From Burkholderia sp. S171 (lineage in GTDB: Bacteria; Pseudomonadota; Gammaproteobacteria; Burkholderiales; Burkholderiaceae): a stretch of 64,000 nucleotides of DNA. Below are positions 49,418 through 57,889 of this stretch, piece by piece. The first letter of the stretch is position 1. Each line of letters opens with the position of its first letter. The stretch lies in assembly GCF_009766085.1 (NCBI RefSeq), contig NZ_LMUF01000007.1, positions 426,504 through 490,503 of the forward strand, given 5' to 3'. The notes under the pieces were generated by a model. It made no database searches. It saw only the letters and a program-made list of their open reading frames with translations, and was not told the DNA's origin. The position numbers were made by a program, and so were the translations under genes.

Positions 49418-51358
49418 ATGCAGCCTTTGCATCTGCTCCTCGTAGAAGACAACGCGCTCGACGCGGAACTGACCTTGACCCAGTTGGAGCGCGCCGACTA
49501 TGCGGTCGACGTGCAAATCGTCTACACGGAGCAAGGTTTTATAGCGGCGCTCAACACATCCAGCTTCGACGTGATCCTCGCGGACTTCGTGATGCCGGTG
49601 TTCTCCGGCGTCGAAGCGTTGGCGATCGCCCGCGAGCGCGTGCCGCATACGCCGTTCATTTTCGTCTCCGGCGTGCTCGGCGAGGAGCATGCCGTCGACA
49701 TGCTCAAGCGCGGCGCCACCGACTATGTCCTCAAGCAGCGCCTGCAGCGTCTGCCTGCCGTCGTGCGGCGCGCGTTGACGGAAAGCACCGAACGCCAGCA
49801 GCGTATTGCGGTCGAACGCGCGCTGCGGGAGACGGAAACGCACTTCCGTTTGCTGGTCGATGCGCTGAAGGATTACGCCGTCATCACGCTCGATCAGGAG
49901 GGCAGGATCCGGACGTGGAATGCGGCGTCGGAGCGAATTCTCGGGTTTGCGGCGCAGGACGTGGTCGGCCAGTCCGCCGAGGTGTTCTACGGCCAGGAAG
50001 ATCGCGACACCCATGTGTTCGCGCAGGAACTGGAGACGGCGCAAGTCGATGGCAGTGCAAGCGACGACCGCTGGCTCTGGCGCCGCGACGGGCGCTCGTT
50101 CTTCGCGTCGGGCGTGACGACAGCGATTCGTGCCGATAACGGCGAGCTGATCGGCTATTCGAAGATCATCCGCGACGTCACCGAAGAGCACATGGCCGCC
50201 GATGCCTTGCGCGTGGCGAAGGAACAGGCCGAGACCGCGAATCGGGCGAAGGATCATTTCCTGGCGGTGTTGTCGCACGAATTGCGTACGCCGTTGACAC
50301 CGATCGTTGCCGCCGTGCGTTTGCTGGAGATACGTTACGCGCTGCCGTCCGATGCCCAGGCAACGCTCGAACTGATCCGGCGCAACGTGGAGCTGGAGGC
50401 GCGCTTGATCGACGATCTGCTCGACCTGACCAGCATCGCGCGCGGCAAACTTTCGCTTAACTTTGCGAATGTGGTGCTGGAGACGCTGATGTCGAGCGCG
50501 CTCGATATGTCGGAGTCCGATCTGCGCGGCAAGGGCTTGATGCTGGAAACAACGTTGGGTGCTACCTCCACGCTGGTTTTCGGCGATGCCGCCCGCTTGC
50601 AGCAGATCGTGTGGAACCTGATGAAAAACGCGGTGAAGTTCACGCCGGCGGGTGGGCGTATTGCGGTGCGGATGTGGAATCCGGATGCGTCGACTATCGC
50701 GATTTCGGTCACCGACAGCGGTATCGGGATTAGTGCCGAAGCGTTGCCGCGGATCTTTTCGGCCTTCGAACAAGCCGACGATTCCATCACCCGGGCATTC
50801 GGCGGGTTGGGGCTGGGCTTGGCTATCGCCAGCACACTGGCGTTGAAGCATGGCGGAACGCTGACCGCCCAGAGCGATGGGCGCGACCAAGGAGCCCGCT
50901 TCACGCTGACGTTGCCGCTCGTAAAGGCGGGGCCGGAAGATGAAACTTCGCCGCGCGCCGCGCAGGACCCGGATGAGATCGTGCGGTCGTTGAAGGTGCT
51001 GCTCGTAGAGGACAACGAATACACGTCGTCCGCCATGGCGCAGGTGCTGGAGGTGCTGGGACATCAGGTCGGCGTTGCCACGACAGTCGCCGAGGCGCTT
51101 GCTCTAGCCCGAGGCGAAGTGTTCGATCTGCTGGTCAGCGATATCGGCCTACCCGATGGCAGCGGACTCGAGGTCGCGCGCGCGTGGACTGACTTGCAAC
51201 CGGGAAAACCGTCGGTTGCCATAACAGGTTATGGCATGGACGAAGATATCCGCCGATGCCGCGATGCCGGCTTTATGGATCACCTGACAAAGCCGGTCGA
51301 CTTCGCCCGGCTAGAGTCGCTGATTCACGCTTTGGCCAGGCGGCCGGGCGGCGCGTAG
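49418..51358 (+). CDS. Hybrid sensor histidine kinase (REC-PAS-HisKA-HATPase-REC)
   Basis: Soluble 646-aa hybrid kinase without membrane segments. The N-terminal receiver has Asp56 (ILADFVMPVFSG), a PAS domain spans ~150-265 (YAVITLDQEGRIRTWN), the kinase His is His287 in AVLSHELRTPLTP, the ATPase has LMKNAVKFTPAGG and GGLGLGLAIA, and the C-terminal receiver carries Asp575 (LLVSDIGLPDGSG). With receivers at both ends it can receive phosphate from one kinase and pass it on. Position after the phytochrome regulator suggests it is part of the light-signalling cascade. Confidence 0.92.
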   Translation: MQPLHLLLVEDNALDAELTLTQLERADYAVDVQIVYTEQGFIAALNTSSFDVILADFVMPVFSGVEALAIARERVPHTPFIFVSGVLGEEHAVDMLKRGATDYVLKQRLQRLPAVVRRALTESTERQQRIAVERALRETETHFRLLVDALKDYAVITLDQEGRIRTWNAASERILGFAAQDVVGQSAEVFYGQEDRDTHVFAQELETAQVDGSASDDRWLWRRDGRSFFASGVTTAIRADNGELIGYSKIIRDVTEEHMAADALRVAKEQAETANRAKDHFLAVLSHELRTPLTPIVAAVRLLEIRYALPSDAQATLELIRRNVELEARLIDDLLDLTSIARGKLSLNFANVVLETLMSSALDMSESDLRGKGLMLETTLGATSTLVFGDAARLQQIVWNLMKNAVKFTPAGGRIAVRMWNPDASTIAISVTDSGIGISAEALPRIFSAFEQADDSITRAFGGLGLGLAIASTLALKHGGTLTAQSDGRDQGARFTLTLPLVKAGPEDETSPRAAQDPDEIVRSLKVLLVEDNEYTSSAMAQVLEVLGHQVGVATTVAEALALARGEVFDLLVSDIGLPDGSGLEVARAWTDLQPGKPSVAITGYGMDEDIRRCRDAGFMDHLTKPVDFARLESLIHALARRPGGA

Positions 51359-51396
51359 TTCGCCAGCTCTCGCGGGCAACGCTTTGCCCTCGTCTT

Positions 51397-52209
51397 TCAT
51401 CCGCGCTTGGGCTTTTCCCTCTCCACGAGCTTCGACGCCATGAACCGGTGTTCCGTCGAGAACAGCCGCCGGTAGGTCAATAAGACCGCGCCCACCGTTC
51501 CGAGAGCCGACGAGGCCGCGATAAAAAACATGATGACGATCTGATAACGGACCGCTTGCAGTGGCGATTGCCCAGCCAAAACCTGGCCCGTCATCATGCC
51601 CGGCAGACTCACCAGTCCCACGACCGTCATCTGGTTCAACGTCGGGATCATGCCCGCCCGCACGGCTTGGCGCGCCGGCCCTTGCGCCGCCTCCCACCGC
51701 GTTGCACCGAGCGCGAGCGACATTTCCACCGCGCCGCGTCCTGCCGTCAGTTCCTCCGTCATCCGCTCGATACCCAGCGACACGCCCGTCAACGTGTTGC
51801 CGAGAATCATGCCGAGGATCGGTATGGCGTATTGCGGCTCGTACCACGGATGAATCCGGATCACGACGAACAATCCCACCGCGGCCACCAGCCACGAACT
51901 CACCCAGATCGACACGACGCTATCTACCCGCTGTCCAAGGTAGGTGCGCCGTCCGCGATTCGATGCCGACAGTCCCGCTATCAGCGTCATCAACGCCATC
52001 AGCGGCAATACGACGTACCAGCGTGAAAACTGGAAGACCCAGCCGAGCACGTATCCGATCGCGAGCAGTTGCACGACACTGCGCACCGCCGCCCACGCCA
52101 GCTTGCGTTCCAGATCGAGCTTCAACGCAACCGATAACGCTCCGTTTACCACGATCAACCCGGCAGCGATCGCAATGTCGAACAAGCTCAGGTTCTGATA
52201 GCCGCTCAT
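51397..52209 (-). CDS. fetB: FetB-like ABC transporter permease (UPF0014)
   Basis: Integral membrane protein of 270 aa with about seven hydrophobic helices. Family-type segments include NQMTVVGLVSLPGMMTGQVL and GMILGNTLTGVSLGIERM. In E. coli FetAB is linked to iron export and peroxide resistance; the substrate here is inferred from that. Its start overlaps the stop of the ATPase gene (52206-52209), so both are translated together. Confidence 0.9.
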   Translation of the reverse strand: MSGYQNLSLFDIAIAAGLIVVNGALSVALKLDLERKLAWAAVRSVVQLLAIGYVLGWVFQFSRWYVVLPLMALMTLIAGLSASNRGRRTYLGQRVDSVVSIWVSSWLVAAVGLFVVIRIHPWYEPQYAIPILGMILGNTLTGVSLGIERMTEELTAGRGAVEMSLALGATRWEAAQGPARQAVRAGMIPTLNQMTVVGLVSLPGMMTGQVLAGQSPLQAVRYQIVIMFFIAASSALGTVGAVLLTYRRLFSTEHRFMASKLVEREKPKRG

Positions 52210-52925
52210 GACAGGGTACCCGCGGTCATGACGAGCTGGCGCTCGCCTACACGTTGCGCCTGAGCCGGGTCGTGCGACACCCAGATGCTGGCGCGTTCTC
52301 CCGGGCGATCATCGAACCAGGCACCGACCAGCGCTTCTATTTCCAGCGCGGAAGCCGGATCGAGCGACGCCGTTGGTTCGTCGAGCAGCAGCACGTCGGG
52401 GTCGACTTGCAGCACGCGTATCAGCGCGGCAATTTGCGCTTCACCGCCTGATAGCTCGCTCGCGCGTTTATCGAGGAAATCGGCTTCACGGCCTGCCCGG
52501 CGAGTCAGCTTGATCACACGCTCACGATCAAAGCGCACGTCGCGATACACCTTCAGCGAAAACGGGTAACGCAGGTTGTCTTCCACGCTGCCATCGAGCA
52601 TGGCCGGACGTTGTGCAATGTAAGCCACGCGTCGCCGGTACGCCGGAATACCCGTGCGCGCGATGGTGTTGCCGCGCCACTGGATCGCACCGTCATCGAC
52701 AGGGTCGAGCAGCGCAAGCGCACGCAGGAACACGCTCTTGCCCGAGCCCGACGGCCCGGTGATAACCGCGCGCTGGCCCCCGGACAAGCTGAACGTGGTC
52801 GGATGCAGCAAGACAGCGTGGCGCACCGGGTCGTAGCGGGTGAGCTCGGTCGCGCGAATCAGGGGCGTGTCGGCTTGCATGGACATGGCGAAGACAGGCT
52901 CGGAATGATCTTGGAGCGCCATCAT
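52206..52925 (-). CDS. fetA: FetA-like ABC transporter ATP-binding protein
   Basis: ABC ATPase of 239 aa. Walker A is GPSGSGKS, the signature is ELSGGEAQIAAL, Walker B is VLLLDEPTASLD, and the switch His is in WVSHDPAQ. It pairs with the downstream permease. The start may be 52925, or the ATG at 52886 or 52880 that lie closer to the conserved domain. Confidence 0.9.
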   Translation of the reverse strand: MMALQDHSEPVFAMSMQADTPLIRATELTRYDPVRHAVLLHPTTFSLSGGQRAVITGPSGSGKSVFLRALALLDPVDDGAIQWRGNTIARTGIPAYRRRVAYIAQRPAMLDGSVEDNLRYPFSLKVYRDVRFDRERVIKLTRRAGREADFLDKRASELSGGEAQIAALIRVLQVDPDVLLLDEPTASLDPASALEIEALVGAWFDDRPGERASIWVSHDPAQAQRVGERQLVMTAGTLS

Positions 52926-53109
52926 AAATCAACGCCGCTTAGGCGATCCTTAGAGTCGTGGCGCGTAGGGGTGCGCGAGTCTTGATCGGGCGGTTCGGGC
53001 GTCGAGCACTGCGGAGCACCGGTCTTGCTCTGCACAAGGAACTGGCCGGTAACATCGCCGGGCACGCGACGTGCTGTGCCGTGTTTCAAGAAAAACAGAG
53101 GGAGCCACT

Positions 53110-55527
53110 ATGGCGCTTGGCCGGAAAATCGGAAAAATAGTCGCCTGGATCGTCGCGGTTCTGATCGTCCTGATCGCTGTGCTGGTCATCGTTTTCCTGA
53201 CCTTCGACTGGAACCGGGCCCGTCCCTGGGTCGACGATAAAGTCTCGCAGGCTATCGGCCGGCAGTTCCAGATTACCGGCGACCTGAAGGTCGGCTGGCA
53301 ACGGCCGCCTGGCGAAACCGGCTGGCGCCGCTGGGTTCCGTGGCCGCGTTTCTCGGCTGAAAAAATCACGGTCGCGAATCCCGACTGGACCAAGCAGAAG
53401 TTCTTCGCGACCCTGGACGAGATCGATTTCCAGGTCGAGATCCTGCCGCTGCTCGCGCACAACATTGTGATTCCATCGATCAACCTCGTGAACCCGTCGG
53501 TCGATCTCGAGCGACTCAAGGACAACCGCGATAACTGGACGTTCAAGTTCAAGCAGTCCACCGAACCGTCCGCCTGGAACCTTCAACTGCATGACATCGC
53601 GCTGAACAAAGGCACGATTGCCTACGCGGACGAGATCACGAAAGCGGACATGCAGGCGGTTGTGAATACGCTCGGCCAGATGATTCCCATCGGCGATGTC
53701 ATGAAGCAGCAGGAAGCGGCATCGCAGAAATCATCGGCGCAGATGGTCGGCAAGAGCGGCGCGACCAAGCTGAACCAGCAAGTCGATAAAGCGGCGGCAT
53801 CCGAGGCCGCTGCTGCCTCCGCAGCGTCGGCTGCTGCCGCTGCGGCAGCGAGCGCGCCGAACCCGGCAAGCGTCTCGGCGAACACCAGCATCACCACGAA
53901 GGAAGGGCCGAAGCCGCCCGTGCCGCCTTATGGCATCGGCTGGTCGGTGAAGGGTAAATACAACAACGTGGCGGTGTCCGGCGACGGCAAGGTCGGCGGT
54001 GTGCTCGCGCTGCAGGACGCCATGCGCCCGTTCCCCGTGCAGGCGGATGTTCGTATCGGAGACACGCATATTGCTTTTGTCGGAACCGTGACGGATCCGG
54101 CTCACCTCGCGGCACTTGACTTGCGGCTTTGGCTGCAGGGCGTGAGCCTTGAGCACTTGTATCCGATCGTCGGCGTGACGCTGCCCGCGACGCCGCCGTA
54201 TGCAACGGAAGGGCGGCTCGTCGGCCAGTTCAAGGCTGACGGCAATGTCTTCAGGTACGAGAACTTTACCGGGCGCGTGGGCGGCAGCGACCTGAATGGT
54301 TCGCTGACATTCGTGGGACGCAAGCCGCGGCCCTTGCTCTCGGGCGAACTCGTTTCCAACCTGCTGCAGTTTTCCGATCTTGCCCCGATCATCGGCGCCG
54401 ATTCGAACGCTAGCAAAGCTAAGCGCGGCGATACGGAGAAACAACCGTCGTCGAAGGCGCTGCCGACCGAGGAGTTCAAGACGGATCGATGGAAAGCGAT
54501 AGATGCCGACGTCAAGTTCACCGGCCGGAAGATCATCAAGGACCCGGCGCTGCCGATCACCAACCTCTATACGCACGTGATCATGACGGACGGCGTGCTG
54601 TCGTTCGAACCGCTGTCGTTCGGCGTGGCGGGCGGGACGTTATCGTCGAATATTCATCTCGATGGCAGCAAGGAGCCGCTGCAAGGCCGTTTCTCGACTT
54701 CGGCGCGCCATCTGAAGCTCAAGGAGTTGCTGCCGACCGTCAAGACGATGCAATCAGCGTTAGGCGAAGTGAACGGTGACGCGGCGTTATCGGCGACGGG
54801 CAATTCCCCCGCCGCACTCGCCGGAACCATGAACGGCGAGCTCAAGACGCTAATCACCGACGGCACGGTCAGCCGGCTGTATATGGAAGCGGCGGGGCTG
54901 AACGTGGCGAACGCGGTCTATGAAAAGCTCTTCGGCAAACACGATGTGAAGATCAACTGCGCGGCGGCGGATTTTGTCGCGACCAATGGCGTGCTGGAAT
55001 CGCGCGTGTTTGCCCTCGATACCGACGACGCCGTGATCAACATGGACGGCACCGTCAATCTGAAGACTGAGGAGATGAACCTGAACATTCATCCGCACAC
55101 AAAGGGTTTCCGGGTGTTTTCGCTGCGCTCGCCTCTGTATGTGAAGGGGACGTTCAAGGATCCGCATGTGGGCGTGAATGCCGGGGCGCTGGCGGTCCGC
55201 GGTGCGGCGGCGGTCGGACTTGGTCTGCTCAACCCGTTTGCCGCACTGATCCCGTTGATCGCGCCGAGTAACAACAAACCGCTGCCCTGCACGCAAATGC
55301 TTGCCGACATGCGCGCCGCGCCGTCCGCACCTCCGCCGGGGCAAAAGCAAAATGCGAAGGGTGCGCCCGGGTATATGGAACCGGGGGTGGCGAATCCGGC
55401 GGCGGCTTCGTCTCCGGCGTCGTCTTCGTCGTCTAATAGTGGCAAGGGTGCGAAGGGCGCAAGCGGTGGCCCGGCCCGTCCGGCGGTATCCACGCCGGCC
55501 AGTGCGGCGCTTTATCGCGGGAGTTGA
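53110..55527 (+). CDS. AsmA family protein
   Basis: AsmA-like protein of 805 aa with an N-terminal membrane anchor (IVAWIVAVLIVLIAVLVIVF) and a long periplasmic beta-rich body. The AsmA-type opening FDWNRARPWVDDKVSQAIGR and the C-terminal core with NMDGTVNLKTEEMNLNIHPH are present. An Ala/Ser-rich insertion lies at ~235-275, and the C-terminus is low-complexity Ser/Pro/Ala. The family is thought to bridge or shuttle phospholipids between membranes. ATG 53110 follows GGGAGCC. A strong terminator follows. Confidence 0.92.
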   Translation: MALGRKIGKIVAWIVAVLIVLIAVLVIVFLTFDWNRARPWVDDKVSQAIGRQFQITGDLKVGWQRPPGETGWRRWVPWPRFSAEKITVANPDWTKQKFFATLDEIDFQVEILPLLAHNIVIPSINLVNPSVDLERLKDNRDNWTFKFKQSTEPSAWNLQLHDIALNKGTIAYADEITKADMQAVVNTLGQMIPIGDVMKQQEAASQKSSAQMVGKSGATKLNQQVDKAAASEAAAASAASAAAAAAASAPNPASVSANTSITTKEGPKPPVPPYGIGWSVKGKYNNVAVSGDGKVGGVLALQDAMRPFPVQADVRIGDTHIAFVGTVTDPAHLAALDLRLWLQGVSLEHLYPIVGVTLPATPPYATEGRLVGQFKADGNVFRYENFTGRVGGSDLNGSLTFVGRKPRPLLSGELVSNLLQFSDLAPIIGADSNASKAKRGDTEKQPSSKALPTEEFKTDRWKAIDADVKFTGRKIIKDPALPITNLYTHVIMTDGVLSFEPLSFGVAGGTLSSNIHLDGSKEPLQGRFSTSARHLKLKELLPTVKTMQSALGEVNGDAALSATGNSPAALAGTMNGELKTLITDGTVSRLYMEAAGLNVANAVYEKLFGKHDVKINCAAADFVATNGVLESRVFALDTDDAVINMDGTVNLKTEEMNLNIHPHTKGFRVFSLRSPLYVKGTFKDPHVGVNAGALAVRGAAAVGLGLLNPFAALIPLIAPSNNKPLPCTQMLADMRAAPSAPPPGQKQNAKGAPGYMEPGVANPAAASSPASSSSSNSGKGAKGASGGPARPAVSTPASAALYRGS

Positions 55528-55562
55528 TAGCCGGCGATAGATTGCCCACTGCTTGCGTTTTT

Positions 55563-55593
55563 GCACAAAGCCCCGCGAAGCGGGGCTTTGTGC
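55563..55593 (+). terminator. Rho-independent terminator after the AsmA gene
   Basis: A 14-bp perfect stem (GCACAAAGCCCCGC with its complement) around the loop GAA, followed by TTT. It separates the AsmA gene from the hipBA control region. Confidence 0.88.
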
Positions 55594-55626
55594 TTTAGAC
55601 GTCAGCAACCTCGGTTTCTTGGGATC

Positions 55627-55788
55627 GATTTGCGCATTTTAACGCGCAAACGCAAAAATAATAGGTAGTTTGCGCAGTATGATGCGCATTTTACATCGGT
55701 TGCCTACCAAAAAATTGGTCAATAAAAATGCGCATCATACTGCCCAAAACATTAAAAAAGCCTACAATTGCGCATCATGACGCGCAAA
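55627..55788 (+). promoter_or_regulatory. hipBA control region with four HipB-type operator sites
   Basis: Four sites share the pattern TGCGC-N8-GCGCA: 55629-55650 (TTTGCGC/GCGCAAA), 55669-55690 (TTTGCGC/GCGCATT), 55727-55748 (AATGCGC/GCCCAAA, one half-site change) and 55767-55788 (ATTGCGC/GCGCAAA). Centres are 40, 58 and 40 bp apart. Sites 2 and 3 also form a 19-bp perfect inverted repeat (55674-55692 and 55725-55743). Site 4 overlaps the hipB start codon, and a -10-like TACAAT is at 55763-55768. E. coli HipB sites also have two 5-base arms around N8. Confidence 0.85.
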
Positions 55789-56049
55789 TACACCGACCCC
55801 ATCAGCAATTTCGAGCGTGTGGCAGCGGAGCTTCGCTCCCTCCGGCGTGAGCGACGCATGAGTCAGCAGACGCTGGCTGATCGCGCGGGCGTGTCCCGGC
55901 GCACAATCACCAATGCGGAGGGCGGGCAGAACGTCGGCCTTCATGAGCTTTGCCGGATCGCCAACGCGCTCGGCTTCGACCTCACGCTGCGTCCGAAAGA
56001 TACGGTGGTCTTCGAAGATCTGGATTTCTTCTTCCGGGAGAACGAATGA
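55777..56049 (+). CDS. hipB: HipB-like antitoxin (XRE family)
   Basis: Antitoxin of 90 aa with a central helix-turn-helix (RMSQQTLADRAGVSRRTITN followed by AEGGQNVGLHELCRIANALG) and an acidic, Phe-rich C-terminus (FEDLDFFFRENE) of the kind that contacts the HipA toxin. The ATG at 55777 has no Shine-Dalgarno sequence and lies 8 nt after a -10-like TACAAT, so a leaderless mRNA is possible. The stop overlaps hipA (ATGA). Confidence 0.9.
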   Translation: MTRKYTDPISNFERVAAELRSLRRERRMSQQTLADRAGVSRRTITNAEGGQNVGLHELCRIANALGFDLTLRPKDTVVFEDLDFFFRENE

Positions 56050-57323
56050 ACACGCCGTCGTCGCTTAAGCCTGCGCCGCCATTCGATCTGGAAAATCTCT
56101 TCGACAAAATCCGCCGGCTCGACGTTCACACGCCCCAGGGCATGGCCGGCCTGCTGGCGAAGGAGAGCACCTTCGTCTTCAACTACGGAGAAGTCGAGCC
56201 GGACGCGGCCGTGTCGCTGACCATGCCCGTGCGCCGCAAAAGCTACAGCAGCGGTGCGCTGATGAACGTATTCGCGATGAATCGCCCGGAAGGTTACTTG
56301 CGATACATCATCGAAGAACGGCTGGCGCGCTTCGGCACCCCTAGCGACATGTTCCTGCTGTTCCTCGCCGGGCGAAACCAGATCGGCAGGCTCACTTACG
56401 CGCTGCACGGCCAGACCGTGCCAGAGGGTGAGGGCGAGCGGCTTGACGAGTTGCTGTCGTCGCCATCGGGACAATTGTTCGAGCGGCTGGTGAGCAAATA
56501 TGCGCTCGGCTCGGGCATTTCAGGCGTGCAGCCGAAGACGGTGGTGCCGCTTGCTCCCGAGATTCCCGCCGGCGCGTCCACCCTCGACGCACACGCGACC
56601 TTGGCACTGACCACGGTCATCGTGAAGGCAGAAGGCGATGACTATGAGGGGATCGCCCGCAACGAATTCCTGTGCATGTCGGTGGCGCGCGAGGCGGGTT
56701 TCGACGTGCCTGATTTCTGGCTCTCCAACGATGGCCTGCTGTTCGTCATGGCGCGTTTCGATCGTGCGCCGGACGGCACGCCGCTTGGCTTCGAGGACAT
56801 GAGCGTGCTGACCGGCAACGACAAATACCGCGGCAGTTACGAGATGATCGGGCGAGCGGTGGAGGTCTACACCGGCGCTGATTTTCGCGCGCAATCGCTG
56901 CGGCTTTTTGAACGTGTCGCGCTGTCGTGTTTTCTTCGCGATGGTGACGCGCACATGAAGAACATCGGCATTCTCTATGCCGATCCTACCGGGCCGCGCC
57001 GGCTCTCGCCCATCTACGATGTTGTCTGCACGGGCATCTATCCGTTGCTCGACGGCCGGATGGCGCTGAACCTGAACAAGTCGAAGGTTTTCCCCGTGCC
57101 CGGGCAGCTCATTGCATACGGCGAGCGCCTGGGGCTGAAGCGCGCCGAGGCGGAAGCGATCCTGCTGCGTATCGACCAGGCATTCGATACCGTTGCCGAG
57201 CGGCTCAGCCAGGACGCCCGATACCAAGCCGACGATCTGCTCGAGCGGATTCGAGACGTCATCCGTCGCACCGGCGCCATTCCTGTCGCTCGGGCGAAGC
57301 GACCGGCATTCCGTCTGCCCTGA
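56046..57323 (+). CDS. hipA: HipA-like serine/threonine kinase toxin
   Basis: HipA-family kinase of 425 aa. The N-terminal subdomain is followed by the activation region GISGVQPKTVVPL, the ATP-binding part with IVKAEGDDYEGIARNE, and the catalytic loop with Asp301, His303, Lys305 and Asn306 (DGDAHMKNIGIL), then SPIYDVVCT for metal binding. E. coli HipA phosphorylates glutamyl-tRNA synthetase and induces persistence; the target here may differ. All key residues are intact, so the toxin is probably active. It is coupled to hipB by a 4-bp overlap. Confidence 0.92.
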   Translation: MNTPSSLKPAPPFDLENLFDKIRRLDVHTPQGMAGLLAKESTFVFNYGEVEPDAAVSLTMPVRRKSYSSGALMNVFAMNRPEGYLRYIIEERLARFGTPSDMFLLFLAGRNQIGRLTYALHGQTVPEGEGERLDELLSSPSGQLFERLVSKYALGSGISGVQPKTVVPLAPEIPAGASTLDAHATLALTTVIVKAEGDDYEGIARNEFLCMSVAREAGFDVPDFWLSNDGLLFVMARFDRAPDGTPLGFEDMSVLTGNDKYRGSYEMIGRAVEVYTGADFRAQSLRLFERVALSCFLRDGDAHMKNIGILYADPTGPRRLSPIYDVVCTGIYPLLDGRMALNLNKSKVFPVPGQLIAYGERLGLKRAEAEAILLRIDQAFDTVAERLSQDARYQADDLLERIRDVIRRTGAIPVARAKRPAFRLP

Positions 57324-57889
57324 AACGTCTGGCACGCACAACACGCTTTTGAGTCACCGCTATTAATCCGTTCTGCATCAGCGACTTAAGCGTTGAGCCC
57401 CGTGCTTATCAACAAGCCTGCCCACAATTACTGGGGATAACTCGCCGGTCGTACTGGCTTGGCAACGCGCCGGATAACACGCAACGCGTGGATCAAAACG
57501 GGTCGATTTGAAACTATGTTTATTTATCAAAGACTTAAGAAGATAACCTCACGCTTGTCCACAGGTCCTTCAACAGATTGTGTGCACAACTTCGCTGGCT
57601 GAAACGGCCCGATCCGCATGCAAGTCGCACTTTGAAGCGGCGCCTGAAAATCGTTTCCGTTCAACGCGTTCCCGGGTTTGTCAGAAGGTTGTCAACAGGG
57701 TGGTCCCCAATTTCTGTGCACAACTTTGGACTGCGACGCCGTTCGATTAGCAGCCGTCAGACAAAACCCTGTATTTATCCGCAAAACGTTTTGTTTTCCG
57801 TCTTAAAATTGCGCCGCACCCTTTTTTGATCCGGGTGCCGTGCGCCCATTGCCGGCGCTGACGCCCAACCCTACTGAAAAGGTTCATGC
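57324..57889. other. hipA-wspA intergenic region with repeated DnaA-box-like modules
   Basis: No gene seen in 566 bp. It contains three 35-bp modules (57406-57440, 57555-57589, 57689-57723), each with two 9-mers in opposite orientation separated by exactly 17 bases, an AT-rich stretch at 57504-57546, a further TTATCCGCA at 57775-57783 and the palindrome CAAAACGTTTTG at 57782-57793. It also has to hold the promoter of the wsp operon. Confidence 0.7.
57406..57723. repeat. Three 35-bp modules of paired DnaA-box-like 9-mers
   Basis: Module 1 pairs TTATCAACA with TGGGGATAA, module 2 TTGTCCACA with TGTGCACAA, and module 3 TTGTCAACA with TGTGCACAA. Read 5' to 3', the reverse boxes are TTATCCCCA, TTGTGCACA and TTGTGCACA. 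Each differs from the DnaA consensus TTATNCACA by one or two bases. The middle 17 bases are only weakly similar. Confidence 0.75.

Noticed and set aside
49226..51064. 612-codon minus-strand open frame opposite the hybrid kinase
   Set aside because: It is the shadow of a multidomain kinase with all motifs intact.
57404..57793. Active chromosomal replication origin
   Set aside because: The boxes are imperfect and no dnaA, gyrB, rpmH or parAB gene is nearby. I keep it only as an origin-like or DnaA-related region.
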